Positions 17,927 to 26,621 of a stretch of DNA of 64,000 nt are shown here, one piece after another (the stretch's first letter is position 1; every line of letters begins with the position of its first letter). The DNA is from Marivirga salinae. Lineage in GTDB: Bacteria; Bacteroidota; Bacteroidia; Cytophagales; Cyclobacteriaceae. The DNA is taken from the NCBI RefSeq assembly GCF_030503855.1, contig NZ_CP129971.1, forward strand, positions 627,501 to 691,500. Reading direction: 5' to 3'. The position numbers and the translations under genes are program-made. The notes beneath the pieces were generated by a model. That model ran no database searches, was not told the DNA's origin, and saw only the letters and a list, made by a program, of their open reading frames with translations.

Positions 17927-18628
17927 TCAAAAAACAAGCTTCCAACGAAAAGCCCATCGCCAACCTAATTCGTAATTTTTAATTTCTGCTAATTGTAAAA
18001 TCTCTTTCCATTCTTGTTTGGTGAATGCTCTCCAAACTGAAAGACAAGCATCATTTTGCACCATAGGAGATTTGCTGAAAAGCCGAGTAATCCATTTTAT
18101 AGAATAGTAAGCAAAGTGATGCCTATGCAGGTCATTAATGATTACTTTATCGGATTGATCACGAAACTGTTTTAACAATTTGATAAGATCATTTTGGGGG
18201 AAATGATGAAGGAAAAGTGTGCATGTCAATACATTAAACTTTCTGTTTTTAAAGGTCTCTGAAAAAATATTTTCAGCATGAAAAAATATTTCAGGATAGT
18301 CTTTGCAATGCTCCTCTGCATAAGAAATCACATTAGGATTAGCATCAAAACCATGTAATTGAACTTTAATTTTTTGAGTTCTACACCATCTAGCAATTTT
18401 CAAAAGCATTTCTCCGCTCCCACAGCCTAAGTCTGCAATTTTCCATTCTTTGTTAGGCTGTGATCTGAAAATTTCTTTAACTGCCTTCAGGGTTATCGCA
18501 TTCCCTCCTAACCAATGATTGATAATATCCAATTCTTTTAAAGCACGATAAAGAGAAGGGCTATCATCAGATAAATCATCCATGATTTCTTCTTCTTCCG
18601 AACGATAGGATAGATCAACTTTTTTCAT
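17927..18628 (-). CDS. Class I SAM-dependent methyltransferase
   Basis: The 233-residue cytoplasmic protein has the SAM-binding motif I WKIADLGCGSGEMLLKIA (about 82-99), acidic motif LHGFDANPNV, and motif IV-like VLTCTLFLHHFPQ. Its ATG overlaps the stop of the type III polyketide synthase gene as ATGA, so the two are coupled. In other Bacteroidota and actinobacteria such pairs produce O- or C-methylated phenolic lipids. The methyl acceptor is therefore likely the polyketide product, which is inference from position. About 130 bp separate it from the amidohydrolase. Confidence 0.9.
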   Translation of the reverse strand: MKKVDLSYRSEEEEIMDDLSDDSPSLYRALKELDIINHWLGGNAITLKAVKEIFRSQPNKEWKIADLGCGSGEMLLKIARWCRTQKIKVQLHGFDANPNVISYAEEHCKDYPEIFFHAENIFSETFKNRKFNVLTCTLFLHHFPQNDLIKLLKQFRDQSDKVIINDLHRHHFAYYSIKWITRLFSKSPMVQNDACLSVWRAFTKQEWKEILQLAEIKNYELGWRWAFRWKLVF

Positions 18629-19722
18629 AATTCCACTCGCTCTAAGAGCATGCTTTCCATGGTCAAGCCTGGTCCAAAGGCAAAGCTTAAGACTTTATCA
18701 TTTGGTTGGATTTTATCCCTCATCTCATCCAAAACAAAAAGAACAGTGGGCGATGACATATTCCCAAACTCCCGTAAGACTTTATACGCAGAATCATTTA
18801 TTTCAGCAGGTAATTTCAACCCTTTTTCTACAGCTTGCAATATCCTTTTCCCGCCAGGATGTATGGCAAAATGGTTAATGTCTTTTATGGTTAATTGCAG
18901 TTTTTCCATTAGTTCTTCACCTAATTTAGCAATATTTTGAGCAATTACCTCAGGAACATAACTACTTAGCCTCATCTCAAAACCTAAATTTCCGATATTC
19001 CAAGCCATCTCCTGCTCAGAATTACCTTCCACTATACTTCTAAAAGCTTTTATTTCCAATGCTTGTTCCGTTTTTTCATTACTAACCACTACAGATGAAG
19101 CCCCATCTCCAAAAAGAGTGTTTGCTAATATATTATCTTCTGAAAAAGTAGATTGAAAATGAATGGTGCATAATTCCACACAAACGATCAAAACCTTTGA
19201 GTCCTTCTCAGAGCGGGCTATATGATGAGCTGTTTTTAATGCATTAAAGGCAGCAAAGCATCCCATGAATTGAATGGAAGTCCGTTCAATATTTGGATTC
19301 AATCCTGCATTTTTAATTAATTGAATATCAAGTCCAGGTGCAAACATACCTGTGCAACTCACGGTAATTAAATGTGTGAATTCATTCGCATTGTACTTTT
19401 TAAAAACTTTCTCTAAGCTTTTTTGTGCCAAGGGCAGAGCATGTTTTGCAAATAATTGCATTCGGTCTGCTGTATTAGGTAGCGATTTTCCATTATCTAA
19501 TTGGGGATAAAATAACCAATCTTTATCATCTGAAAATTGATAATCTGGAATTACGGTATGTCTTTTTTGTATGCCTGACATCCTAAAAACAGCTTTTAAC
19601 TTTCGGCTATTCTCTTCGTTTAATTGCATGGCTTTCTGCATAAAGCCCGCTATATCATTTTGAGTAATGTTTAATTCTGGATTGGCAGGAGAAATCAGGT
19701 TGATGTATGGCATAGATAGCAT
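18625..19722 (-). CDS. Type III polyketide synthase (chalcone/stilbene synthase family)
   Basis: The 365-residue protein condenses an acyl-CoA starter with malonyl-CoA units without an acyl carrier protein. The catalytic triad is visible: Cys123 in LITVSCTGMFAPG, His288 in FAIHPGGKRIL, and Asn321 in REFGNMSSPTVLF. FGDGASSVVV is the usual CoA-tunnel segment. Length is normal for bacterial members. It is followed by an overlapping methyltransferase gene and is divergent from a UbiA prenyltransferase gene only about 40 bp away. Together they suggest an alkylresorcinol-, alkylpyrone- or quinone-like lipid pathway. An ATG three codons in (19713) is an alternative start. Confidence 0.95.
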   Translation of the reverse strand: MLSMPYINLISPANPELNITQNDIAGFMQKAMQLNEENSRKLKAVFRMSGIQKRHTVIPDYQFSDDKDWLFYPQLDNGKSLPNTADRMQLFAKHALPLAQKSLEKVFKKYNANEFTHLITVSCTGMFAPGLDIQLIKNAGLNPNIERTSIQFMGCFAAFNALKTAHHIARSEKDSKVLIVCVELCTIHFQSTFSEDNILANTLFGDGASSVVVSNEKTEQALEIKAFRSIVEGNSEQEMAWNIGNLGFEMRLSSYVPEVIAQNIAKLGEELMEKLQLTIKDINHFAIHPGGKRILQAVEKGLKLPAEINDSAYKVLREFGNMSSPTVLFVLDEMRDKIQPNDKVLSFAFGPGLTMESMLLERVEL

Positions 19723-19763
19723 TTGATTGTTTATATTAACCGAAATATTTGACTTTTGTTACC

Positions 19764-20657
19764 ATGAAAAAAGCTGTTCACATCCTTAGGCATTTAAGGA
19801 TTCCTTTTTCTTTCTTTCTATTGCCCGTATATATCTTCGCTTTAGGAATCAGCCCAAATATTGCAGGGGACAGAATTCTCTTAACATTCGTAATATTGCA
19901 TTTTTTCATCTACCCAGCTAGTAATGCTTATAATTCCTATTTTGATAAAGATGAAGGTAGTATTGGCTTGATAAAAACGCCACCTCCTGTTACCACCGGA
20001 TTATATTATACAAGTTTGATCTTCGATTTCATAGGCTTTGCTTTGGCATGGCTAATAAGTATGGAGTTTGCACTTCTAGTCTTTATTTACGGATTGGCTT
20101 CGAAGGCTTATAGCCACCCTGGTGTTCGTCTTAAAAAGTATCCTTGGTTAGGTTGGATGGTTGCTGGCTTTTTCCAAGGAGTATTTACTTTTTATATGGC
20201 TTATGTGGGTATAAATGATTTCGGATGGGAAATAGCTTTGAAATGGAAAGTCATTTTACCTGGTTTATTAACTTCCGCATTTTTATGGGGCTCTTTCCCA
20301 ATGACACAGATCTACCAGCATAATGAAGATGATAAAAGAGGAGATTATACCCTCTCTCTATTATTAGGTATAAAAGGTACGTTCTTATTTACTTTGGTTA
20401 CTTTTCTTCTAGCTACCTTAGGCTTTGAGTATTATTTTCTGAATTACCACACTGAAAAAATGGCCATTGCCTTTTTATTATTCATGGCACCTACCGTTCT
20501 CTATTTCTTAATTTGGTTTGCGATTGTACACAGAAATGAAAAACATGCTAATTTCGGATGGACTATGGGATTAAATCTTATTTCTGCAATTTGCCTAAAT
20601 GCATTTTTCATTTATTTCTTTTTGCAGACCAGCCATTTGTATCAGTTGAATATGTGA
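19764..20657 (+). CDS. UbiA family prenyltransferase
   Basis: The 297-residue integral membrane protein has 8-9 hydrophobic helices. Both Asp-rich motifs of UbiA enzymes are present: NAYNSYFDKDEGSIG (first, binds Mg-diphosphate) and YQHNEDDKRGDYTLSLLLG (second). These enzymes transfer a prenyl chain onto an aromatic acceptor at the inner membrane. A TTG at 19749 is possible upstream, but the ATG at 19764 gives a normal N-terminus (MKKAVHILRHLRIPFSFFLL). The gene is divergent from the type III PKS, so the acceptor may be the PKS product; a role in menaquinone or haem a synthesis is possible but those genes are not adjacent. Confidence 0.9.
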   Translation: MKKAVHILRHLRIPFSFFLLPVYIFALGISPNIAGDRILLTFVILHFFIYPASNAYNSYFDKDEGSIGLIKTPPPVTTGLYYTSLIFDFIGFALAWLISMEFALLVFIYGLASKAYSHPGVRLKKYPWLGWMVAGFFQGVFTFYMAYVGINDFGWEIALKWKVILPGLLTSAFLWGSFPMTQIYQHNEDDKRGDYTLSLLLGIKGTFLFTLVTFLLATLGFEYYFLNYHTEKMAIAFLLFMAPTVLYFLIWFAIVHRNEKHANFGWTMGLNLISAICLNAFFIYFFLQTSHLYQLNM

Positions 20658-20691
20658 ATAAAGATTTTAAGATAATTGAAAGCCGATCATT

Positions 20692-21297
20692 TTAATTCGA
20701 AAATACAATAAAGCCTAATTGTAAATTAAGACCCAAGAAAAATGTAGGCTGCCAAGATGTAAATTCAATACCTGGCTGAATAGCCAAGTCAAAGTTCAAT
20801 CTTTTAAAGAAGCTTCTTTGCAATCCATAGGATAACATTAAATCTAATACAGCAGGACTATTTCCGATTCTGTCTGAATTACTATAAAAAAAACTTTGAT
20901 GGTAAAACCTTGCGGTAAATCCCACATAGTTTGCGGAATTGTAATTGATATTTTTATCCATTGCTGCCCTTTTATCTAAGTTATGATAAAACCTAGGTTG
21001 TACAGAGATTTGGGGTGTTAAAACATACCATGGACTTACACCATATATTGCTTGGGAAGTTGTCCCACCGCCACCAAAAACCCGTAGCCCAATGATGTTA
21101 TATAGTGAAATATGATGGCCCAATTTCTTTTCATAAGATATTCCTATACCGTTTGGCGAGCCTATCTCAAACTTTATTAAATTCTCACTCACAGTAGCGG
21201 ACTCTCCTTTTATAAGTGCTGCGGGTTTGTCTTGAGCTTTTAAATCAATTGTACTAATCAAACTAATAGCAAATAATATGATTGAATATCTCTTCAT
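20692..21297 (-). CDS. Outer-membrane beta-barrel protein, unrecognised
   Basis: The 201-residue protein has a signal peptide (about 1-22, ending DLKAQ). Alternating strands follow, typical of small Bacteroidota barrels: GIGISYEKKLGHHISLYNIIG, SPWYVLTPQISVQPRFY, FTARFYHQSFFY and FFLGLNLQLGFIV at the end. The C-terminus closes with a hydrophobic/aromatic strand as expected of barrel insertion signals. It is tail-to-tail with UbiA (34 bp gap), and no operon partner is present. I cannot name a ligand. Confidence 0.75.
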   Translation of the reverse strand: MKRYSIILFAISLISTIDLKAQDKPAALIKGESATVSENLIKFEIGSPNGIGISYEKKLGHHISLYNIIGLRVFGGGGTTSQAIYGVSPWYVLTPQISVQPRFYHNLDKRAAMDKNINYNSANYVGFTARFYHQSFFYSNSDRIGNSPAVLDLMLSYGLQRSFFKRLNFDLAIQPGIEFTSWQPTFFLGLNLQLGFIVFSN

Positions 21298-21443
21298 TTT
21301 AAAAAATTAATAGTTATAAAAATGCTGGTTCGTTTTACACTCTAAAGATGATAAAAATTAACTTAATCATTAAGAGAAAAGTTAAATTTCTAAACTTATA
21401 CCATTCTCTCCGTATACTATGAGATAACTATAAACACAAAATT

Positions 21444-22091
21444 ATGAACATATTAGTAATTGGAGCCAACGGTAAAATTGGACAGAAAATAGTCAATAAA
21501 ATTCATAGTAATTCACCGCATGATGCCATCGCAATGGTGAGAAAGGAATCACAAAAAGATCAATTTGAAAAGAAAGGAATCAAAACAGTTATAGGTGATC
21601 TGGAAAAAGATTTCAGTCACGCTTATGAAGGAAATAATGCAGTAATTTTCACCGCTGGAAGTGGTGGCCATACAGGTGATGATAAAACCAAAGCGATTGA
21701 TCAACAAGGTGCAATCAAAGCAATTGATCTAGCTGTTCAACATAAATATATTCGCTTTATGATGGTGAGTGCTTTTGGTGCTGACTTTAATCCATCTGAA
21801 TGGCCTGAAAAAATGGCAAGTTATTATAATGCCAAATCAGCAGCAGATGATTATTTGCAACAGACTGGTTTAAATTATACGATTTTTAAACCTGGGGCAT
21901 TAACTGATGATGAACCAAAAGGTAAAGTTGATTTTGGTGAAAGAACTGATGAAAGAACTGGTTCCATTCCGCGTTGGGATGTAGCTGATGTATTAGTAAA
22001 ATGCTTAGAAGCCGAAAATACTTATCGTAAATCACTTGAATTACTTTCGGGTCCGCATAGAATTGAAGAAGCGATAGAAAACGTTAAATAA
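21444..22091 (+). CDS. NAD(P)-binding SDR-type oxidoreductase (NmrA/YwnB-like)
   Basis: The 215-residue protein has the Rossmann motif MNILVIGANGKIGQKIVNKI (GxxGxxG) and then AVIFTAGSGGHTGDDKT. The catalytic-type region is FMMVSAFGADFN with a Tyr (ASYYNAKSAADDYL) as YxxxK. This is the atypical SDR group near YwnB and YtfG, cytoplasmic proteins that often sense NADPH or reduce quinones. Length is normal (about 210-220). It is a single-gene unit followed by a strong terminator. Confidence 0.88.
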   Translation: MNILVIGANGKIGQKIVNKIHSNSPHDAIAMVRKESQKDQFEKKGIKTVIGDLEKDFSHAYEGNNAVIFTAGSGGHTGDDKTKAIDQQGAIKAIDLAVQHKYIRFMMVSAFGADFNPSEWPEKMASYYNAKSAADDYLQQTGLNYTIFKPGALTDDEPKGKVDFGERTDERTGSIPRWDVADVLVKCLEAENTYRKSLELLSGPHRIEEAIENVK

Positions 22092-22099
22092 TTAATTAT

Positions 22100-22136
22100 A
22101 ACTTTTCCAAAGCTCACAACTTTGGAAAAGTTTTTT
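22100..22136 (+). terminator. Intrinsic terminator after the SDR gene
   Basis: A 13-bp perfect stem AACTTTTCCAAAG / CTTTGGAAAAGTT (22100-22112 and 22120-22132) with a 7-nt loop is followed by a T run. It lies 8 bp after the stop codon. Confidence 0.9.
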
Positions 22137-22193
22137 ACTTATGGCAGAATACCTCCCTCATCATTTAAAGGTGATAAATTTGCTATTTACCTT

Positions 22194-22310
22194 TTCTTTT
22201 TCTCGTTGAGAGGTCTTTGCATCTCCACGTCTCTCGATTAAAATGCGGGACAGGTTTTGCGAGAGTTACCTCAAGCTTTTGGCTTGCATAGGTTTTCGGC
22301 TTTGCTGAAA
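22194..22310 (-). repeat. Degenerate copy of the interspersed hairpin repeat (copy D)
   Basis: On the minus strand, CCTGTCCCGCATTTT then AATCGAGAGAC (about 22229-22253) matches the inner module of the copies at 26374-26542 and 46803-46969. Short hairpins flank it, including CAAGC-TTTTG-GCTTG (22272-22286) and TTTTCGGC/GCTGAAA near 22293-22310. It fills the spacer between the SDR terminator and recO. Boundaries are approximate. Confidence 0.5.
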
Positions 22311-22318
22311 TGAAGGAA

Positions 22319-23008
22319 CTAACTCAGAACCTCATGCAAAATTCGAAGTGATTTAATTTCTTTAAAGGAATGACTGTGGATTTGATAGAAATGAATTAAA
22401 ATTTTTAGCAATTGCTGTCTTTGTTCTCCATTGATTTTCAAATCATATGTTATATCATTTGCTAATAACTCCTCCAATTTCACCAATTCATCTGGTCTTA
22501 ATTTAATCTGATGATAATGCGAAACTTCATCCAGAATTTCAACGGCACCAGATGGCTTGAATCCTAAATAAGTAGATAGCTGAGCTAGAAACTGTAAATG
22601 AAAATTGATATAATCCTCTTCCTTTTGGTCAAAATAAGTGAGGCTATCATGAATAAAACCGAACATCATAGGATTATCCTCTTCCTCCCCACGTAGAATA
22701 TGATTTAGAAACTCCGCTAAGAAAATACCAATTGAAGATTTAATAATTTCATAAGGAATAGAGCGATAAGGCGGATTCACTTTAATTTCCGACATGCGGT
22801 TGATGCTGCTATTGGTCTTTTTATAAACCACTAAATCAAGCAAAGTTAAAGGCTGGAAAATAGCCATTTTATGTTTGGCTTTTGCCTTACGGACGCCATT
22901 TTCAATATAGGATTGTATACCGAATTTTTCTGTATATACCTGAATGATGAGCGAGCTTTCACCATATTTTACATGTCCGAGTACTATGCCTTTGGTCTTG
23001 TGAAGCAT
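22319..23008 (-). CDS. recO: DNA repair protein RecO
   Basis: The 229-residue protein starts MLHKTKGIVLGHVKYGESS, the RecO OB-fold opening, with VYTEKFGIQSYIENGVRKAK and FQPLTLLDLVVYKK. A helical C-terminal half follows (LAEFLNHILRGEEEDNPMMF, FHLQFLAQLSTYLGF). RecO works with RecR to load RecA at SSB-coated gaps. The Cys pair of zinc-binding RecO proteins is absent, which is common in Bacteroidota. Length is normal. It is 300 bp downstream of porZ on the same strand, but the spacer holds a repeat, so cotranscription is uncertain. Confidence 0.92.
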   Translation of the reverse strand: MLHKTKGIVLGHVKYGESSLIIQVYTEKFGIQSYIENGVRKAKAKHKMAIFQPLTLLDLVVYKKTNSSINRMSEIKVNPPYRSIPYEIIKSSIGIFLAEFLNHILRGEEEDNPMMFGFIHDSLTYFDQKEEDYINFHLQFLAQLSTYLGFKPSGAVEILDEVSHYHQIKLRPDELVKLEELLANDITYDLKINGEQRQQLLKILIHFYQIHSHSFKEIKSLRILHEVLS

Positions 23009-23146
23009 TTAGTTTCCTTTAATTCTATTGCAAATTAAGATGAATTTTGAGATTAAAGTGATAGTCTAAATATATGAGGATTTATTTAGTCCAAACAAAC
23101 TCAGCTAAACTCTTAGCTCGCCTTAAATCAAGGAGAGACCATGAAA

Positions 23147-23288
23147 TTTTTCGCTAAAGCGAAAAAGCTTTTGCTTTTTTTGTTTCCTTTTGTGGTTAAA
23201 AATTAAGCTTGTTAAAATATACTACTGGTAGCAAATTTCCACCACAAAAGAAATAGAAGAACACAATAGAAAATAACCAAGGTTATTT
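23147..23288 (+). repeat. Interspersed mosaic hairpin repeat, copy A
   Basis: It starts with a hairpin TTTTTCGCT/AGCGAAAAA (23147-23155 and 23158-23166). It then has TTTTGTGGTTAAAAA, GGTAGCAAATTTCC and GAACACAATAGAAAATAACC, and ends in the hairpin AAATAACC-AA-GGTTATTT (23271-23288). The same modules recur at 26374-26542 on the other strand and at 46803-46969. It occupies most of the 304-bp recO-porZ spacer. No ORF is present. Confidence 0.8.
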
Positions 23289-23312
23289 TTCGTCATCCAA
23301 TATACGTTTCAA

Positions 23313-25475
23313 TCAAGGAAGTAAAGCAAATTTAGTTTGGTAAGTTTCCGTCCCATCTGGGTTGATAGAAAAAACCAAATACACACCACTTTTAGCTCTG
23401 AAGCCTGAATAATTCCCTAAATCCCATGAAAATGTTCCACCATTAGCTTTCCCTTTATGAATAAGGTTTCCTGCTATGTCGGTTATCATCACTTCATTGT
23501 TATAAGCCAAACCTCGGATAGTAACCGTATTATCAGCTGATAGCCTTACTGGGTTTGGAAATACCTCCACATCAGTATGGAATGCACCCGCGCGGGTGGC
23601 ATCCGTTCGGTATGAAAGAAATTGAGATGATGAACTTATGAAAAGCTCTCCATTTAAAGGATTGACCACCATTTGCTGAATATCATTATTCACAATTGGG
23701 CTATTTGATCTTCTCAAATGCAGGATATTTCGTTCTGTATCTTCATCAAAAAGCCATAAGCCATCTCGGGTACTCATCCATTTTCTATTACCTCCATCTA
23801 TGGTTATATGATTAACAGGAATTCCATCGAAAAGGAAAAAGCCTTCAAATATCGGTTGGGAAGCATCCACATTTTCATCTTGCAATACACCTTGAAAGCG
23901 ATTAAAAAAAGCAACTCCACTTTCAGTAGCAATCCATAACTGCCCACTTAAACCCATTGCCAAATCCTTAATTTGATTATTCGGCAGATTCCCATTTCCC
24001 AATACGGTGTTCAGCCTTCTTTCTTCACCGCTCTCAGGATTGAAAACAAAAATGCCTGAATTAGTGGCAAGATAATGGTCTCCATTTGGGACAATCAAAT
24101 AATCATTAATTCTATTTTTGGCTGGCAAATTCATTTCTAAAACATCACCAGTATCAGGATTGAAAAGAGCGTATAAATTATTCTCTGTTTTTACCAATGC
24201 CCAATAACTAGCTTGCGGACTTTCCGCTAAGCTGACCCATTCCGTAATGATTGAATCTCCCAAATTTAGTGAGCTGATGTTTTCTGTGTCCCAACTAAAT
24301 AACCCTTCTGCCTCACTAAGGAAAATACCATTTCCGGAAATGAGGTCTAAAGCAACATCCCTGAAAAGTGGTAAGTCTTTTCCTTCAGTGTCTTTTCCAG
24401 TATATGCCCATTTGCCATTTTCAAAATATGAAAAGCCTCCTGTACTTTCTGCTAAATGAAAAGTAAATTGTTCTAATTGATGGAGACTTTGGGTTTTACC
24501 TTTTGTTCCTTGAGGTGTTAAAGTTTCAGTTGCTCCATCCTGATAGCGGATTAAGCCTGAGGTTTCTTCAGCAAGGAAAAACTGACCCCCGAAAAAATTA
24601 AAATCATGGATTTGATTTGTTTCTGTAACAGTAAAAGCAAATTCAAATTTGCTCTCTTTTAACTGGAAAATCTGATTAGTTAAAGATAAATAAAGCTCAT
24701 TATTTACCACTTTTAATTGCTGAATAGAAGCATCTGTTCCATAAATACTTTCCCAATTATCATTTTGTATTTGATAAACGCTGTCATTTTCCGCCCAACC
24801 ATAAAGGTTTCCCTCATAAAAAACTGTTTTCAAAAGTGATGTTCCTTCATTATCAATGGAATCTCTATTCCAATTTTGAAAATCCTTTAGGTTTATATTT
24901 CCCGATAAATCACCAGTCAATAATCCTTGGGCTGTACTCAGATAAAGTTTCTCGTCATGGGTACTAATATCATTTATTTTGATTGTTTCACCATTCACTG
25001 CCAAATCAAGAAAGGCATTTATTAATTCGTTTTCTTTGGAATTGTACAAAACCACTCCAAAATCTGTAGCCAGATAAATAATATCAGATACTAATACTGC
25101 TCCATTAATCATTTTATCTCCTCTCAGATCGGATTCATAAATTTCTCTGAAAGTGGTGATGCTTAAATCTTCATCCATTACATCCATTAAACCATCTTCA
25201 TAGCCAATTAATAGTAAATCATTCGTCACTTTCAGCATGCTGATGTTGACACTGCTTAAACCATCTGTAGTACTTAAAGTATTCAGACTTCCATCTTCGG
25301 TGTCGAAATAAAAAAGTCCGTTACTAGTAGCGCAGAAGACTTTACCATCAAAAACAGCCGTTATTTCAGCAGTAGAGTAATCCGCATGATTTCTCCAACT
25401 GCCCATTGGAATATCCTGAGCAGAGATACTCCATGAAAAGAAAATAAGTAATAAATAAGAGATTGATTTGAGCAT
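23313..25475 (-). CDS. porZ: PorZ-like type IX secretion system beta-propeller protein
   Basis: The 720-residue protein has a signal peptide (MLKSISYLLLIFFSWSISAQ) followed by MGSWRNHADYSTA, a variant of the PorZ N-terminus. Up to about residue 620 it shows two-component-regulator-type propeller blades (FCATSNGLFYFDTEDG, IYLATDFGVVLYN, LWIATESGVAFFN, KWMSTRDGLWLFDED). It ends in a T9SS sorting-type C-terminal domain (VEVFPNPVR ... KSGVYLVFSINPDG ... TKFALL). In Porphyromonas PorZ helps attach A-LPS to secreted cargo at the cell surface. Length is near the about 770 residues of PorZ. A TATATTTG -7 box (25512-25505) lies 30 bp upstream. Confusion with another propeller T9SS cargo is the main alternative. 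Confidence 0.8.
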   Translation of the reverse strand: MLKSISYLLLIFFSWSISAQDIPMGSWRNHADYSTAEITAVFDGKVFCATSNGLFYFDTEDGSLNTLSTTDGLSSVNISMLKVTNDLLLIGYEDGLMDVMDEDLSITTFREIYESDLRGDKMINGAVLVSDIIYLATDFGVVLYNSKENELINAFLDLAVNGETIKINDISTHDEKLYLSTAQGLLTGDLSGNINLKDFQNWNRDSIDNEGTSLLKTVFYEGNLYGWAENDSVYQIQNDNWESIYGTDASIQQLKVVNNELYLSLTNQIFQLKESKFEFAFTVTETNQIHDFNFFGGQFFLAEETSGLIRYQDGATETLTPQGTKGKTQSLHQLEQFTFHLAESTGGFSYFENGKWAYTGKDTEGKDLPLFRDVALDLISGNGIFLSEAEGLFSWDTENISSLNLGDSIITEWVSLAESPQASYWALVKTENNLYALFNPDTGDVLEMNLPAKNRINDYLIVPNGDHYLATNSGIFVFNPESGEERRLNTVLGNGNLPNNQIKDLAMGLSGQLWIATESGVAFFNRFQGVLQDENVDASQPIFEGFFLFDGIPVNHITIDGGNRKWMSTRDGLWLFDEDTERNILHLRRSNSPIVNNDIQQMVVNPLNGELFISSSSQFLSYRTDATRAGAFHTDVEVFPNPVRLSADNTVTIRGLAYNNEVMITDIAGNLIHKGKANGGTFSWDLGNYSGFRAKSGVYLVFSINPDGTETYQTKFALLP

Positions 25476-25504
25476 GGTTCTTCTAATGCATTGAATTATG
25501 TTGT

Positions 25505-25512
25505 CAAATATA
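25505..25512 (-). promoter_or_regulatory. Candidate -7 box for porZ
   Basis: On the minus strand the sequence reads TATATTTG, an exact match to TAnnTTTG, 30 nt before the porZ ATG. No clear TTTG -33 box is visible at the usual distance. Confidence 0.4.
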
Positions 25513-25533
25513 AGGATTAGTGGTTAAGTTATT

Positions 25534-25703
25534 GCGCCCGCTAACCCCCAAAAGGGACTCCACGGATTTACATAAGTAGAAAATAATAAATTTTACCTCT
25601 ATTATATTTCATTTTTATATCAAAAATTCAATCGAATGATACAATATCAAATTAAAAAACTGAAGAAACTCAGTGCGCATTCCCCTTTTGGGAGTTAGGG
25701 GGC
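25534..25703. repeat. 170-bp element bounded by imperfect inverted repeats
   Basis: The left end GCGCCCGCTAACCCCCAAAA plus GGGAC (25534-25558) is an inverted copy of the right end GCGCATTCCCCTTTTGGG plus AGTTAGGGGGC (25675-25703). The interior is A/T-rich and has no ORF. The structure is MITE-like. The right arm contains the last codons and stop of tdk (25695-25697). Confidence 0.7.
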
Positions 25704-26273
25704 ATTAAAACACTTCCTACACCTCGGTTCATATTTATCTTTCTCACCTAGCATAACTTTTTGCTTTTCTTCGCTAAGGCGGTAGGAGTAAGAGGCAATT
25801 CCTCCACATTTCACGCAGATGGCGTGAACTTTGGTCACGTATTCTGCCGTTGCCATCAATTCAGGCATGGAGCCAAATGCTTTTCCACTAAAATCCATAT
25901 CCAAACCTGCTATGATGACTCTTTTACCTTGATTTGCCAATGTATTCACAACCTTCACTATCTCCGCATCAAAAAATTGGGCTTCATCAATCCCAACTAC
26001 TTCTGAATTTCCAGAGAACAATAATATATCTTCTGCAAAATCAACTGGAGTGGAGCGAATTTTAGTTTTATTATGGGAAACTACTTCTGATTCATCATAG
26101 CGGGTATCAATTTTAGGCTTGAAGATTTCTATTTTTTGTTTGGCAATAAGTGCACGATTAAGCCTTCGGATAAGCTCCTCCGTTTTCCCGCTAAACATAG
26201 AACCACAAATCAGTTCTATCCAACCTTTCCCCTTACCGCCTTCTTCTCTTCCTATATGTGGTTCTACAAACAT
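25695..26273 (-). CDS. tdk: Thymidine kinase
   Basis: The 192-residue protein phosphorylates thymidine with ATP in the pyrimidine salvage pathway. It has the P-loop GSMFSGKT (24-31), [18 protein letters not shown], the catalytic/Walker B segment [11 protein letters not shown], the lasso-loop region [12 protein letters not shown], and zinc cysteines in CVKCGG and CRKC. This is the type II (human TK1-like) tetrameric enzyme with normal length. The last few codons and stop lie inside the right arm of the inverted-repeat element, so the native C-terminus may have been replaced by repeat sequence. It is a single gene with no operon partner. Confidence 0.95.
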   Translation of the reverse strand: MFVEPHIGREEGGKGKGWIELICGSMFSGKTEELIRRLNRALIAKQKIEIFKPKIDTRYDESEVVSHNKTKIRSTPVDFAEDILLFSGNSEVVGIDEAQFFDAEIVKVVNTLANQGKRVIIAGLDMDFSGKAFGSMPELMATAEYVTKVHAICVKCGGIASYSYRLSEEKQKVMLGEKDKYEPRCRKCFNAP

Positions 26274-26331
26274 GTTTTATAATTTGCTTTTACGTTGTCT
26301 TAAATATATTACTGGTCCGTTTGTCACCGAC

Positions 26332-26361
26332 CAAGGATGAGAATTTGAAGTCTCATCCTTG
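26332..26361. repeat. 11-bp perfect hairpin upstream of tdk
   Basis: CAAGGATGAGA (26332-26342) pairs perfectly with TCTCATCCTTG (26351-26361) across an 8-nt loop. There is no T run, so it is not a convincing terminator in either direction. It lies just beside repeat copy B. Confidence 0.65.
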
Positions 26362-26373
26362 CTAGAAACCCTA

Positions 26374-26542
26374 AAAATAACCAAGGTTATTTTCTTTTAT
26401 GTTCTCTCTCTTGTCTCTTTTCCCGATAAATACGAGACAAGTCGTAGTGAGAAATTGCTACCGATTGTAAAGATTACAAACTTTGCTTTTTAACCACAAA
26501 AGATTCAAAAGAAAACAAAAGGCTTTTCGCTGTAGCGAAAAA
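26374..26542 (-). repeat. Interspersed mosaic hairpin repeat, copy B
   Basis: Read on the minus strand it has the same order as copy A: hairpin TTTTCGCT/AGCGAAAA (26541-26524), TTTTGTGGTTAAAAA, GGTAGCAATTTCTCAC, then an inner stem CTTGTCTC/GAGACAAG, ending in hairpin AAAATAACC/GGTTATTTT (26393-26374). It is about 25 nt longer than copy A because it keeps the inner GACTTGTCTCGTATTTATCG segment. It accounts for half of the 348-bp tdk-ferredoxin spacer; the rest shows only the hairpin at 26332-26361. Confidence 0.8.
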
Positions 26543-26621
26543 CTTGGTACTGTCATATGTCATAACTAAATAGCATTCACCTTCACACTTTAGATATTGT
26601 ACCCTAAAGGAAGATGGCATT

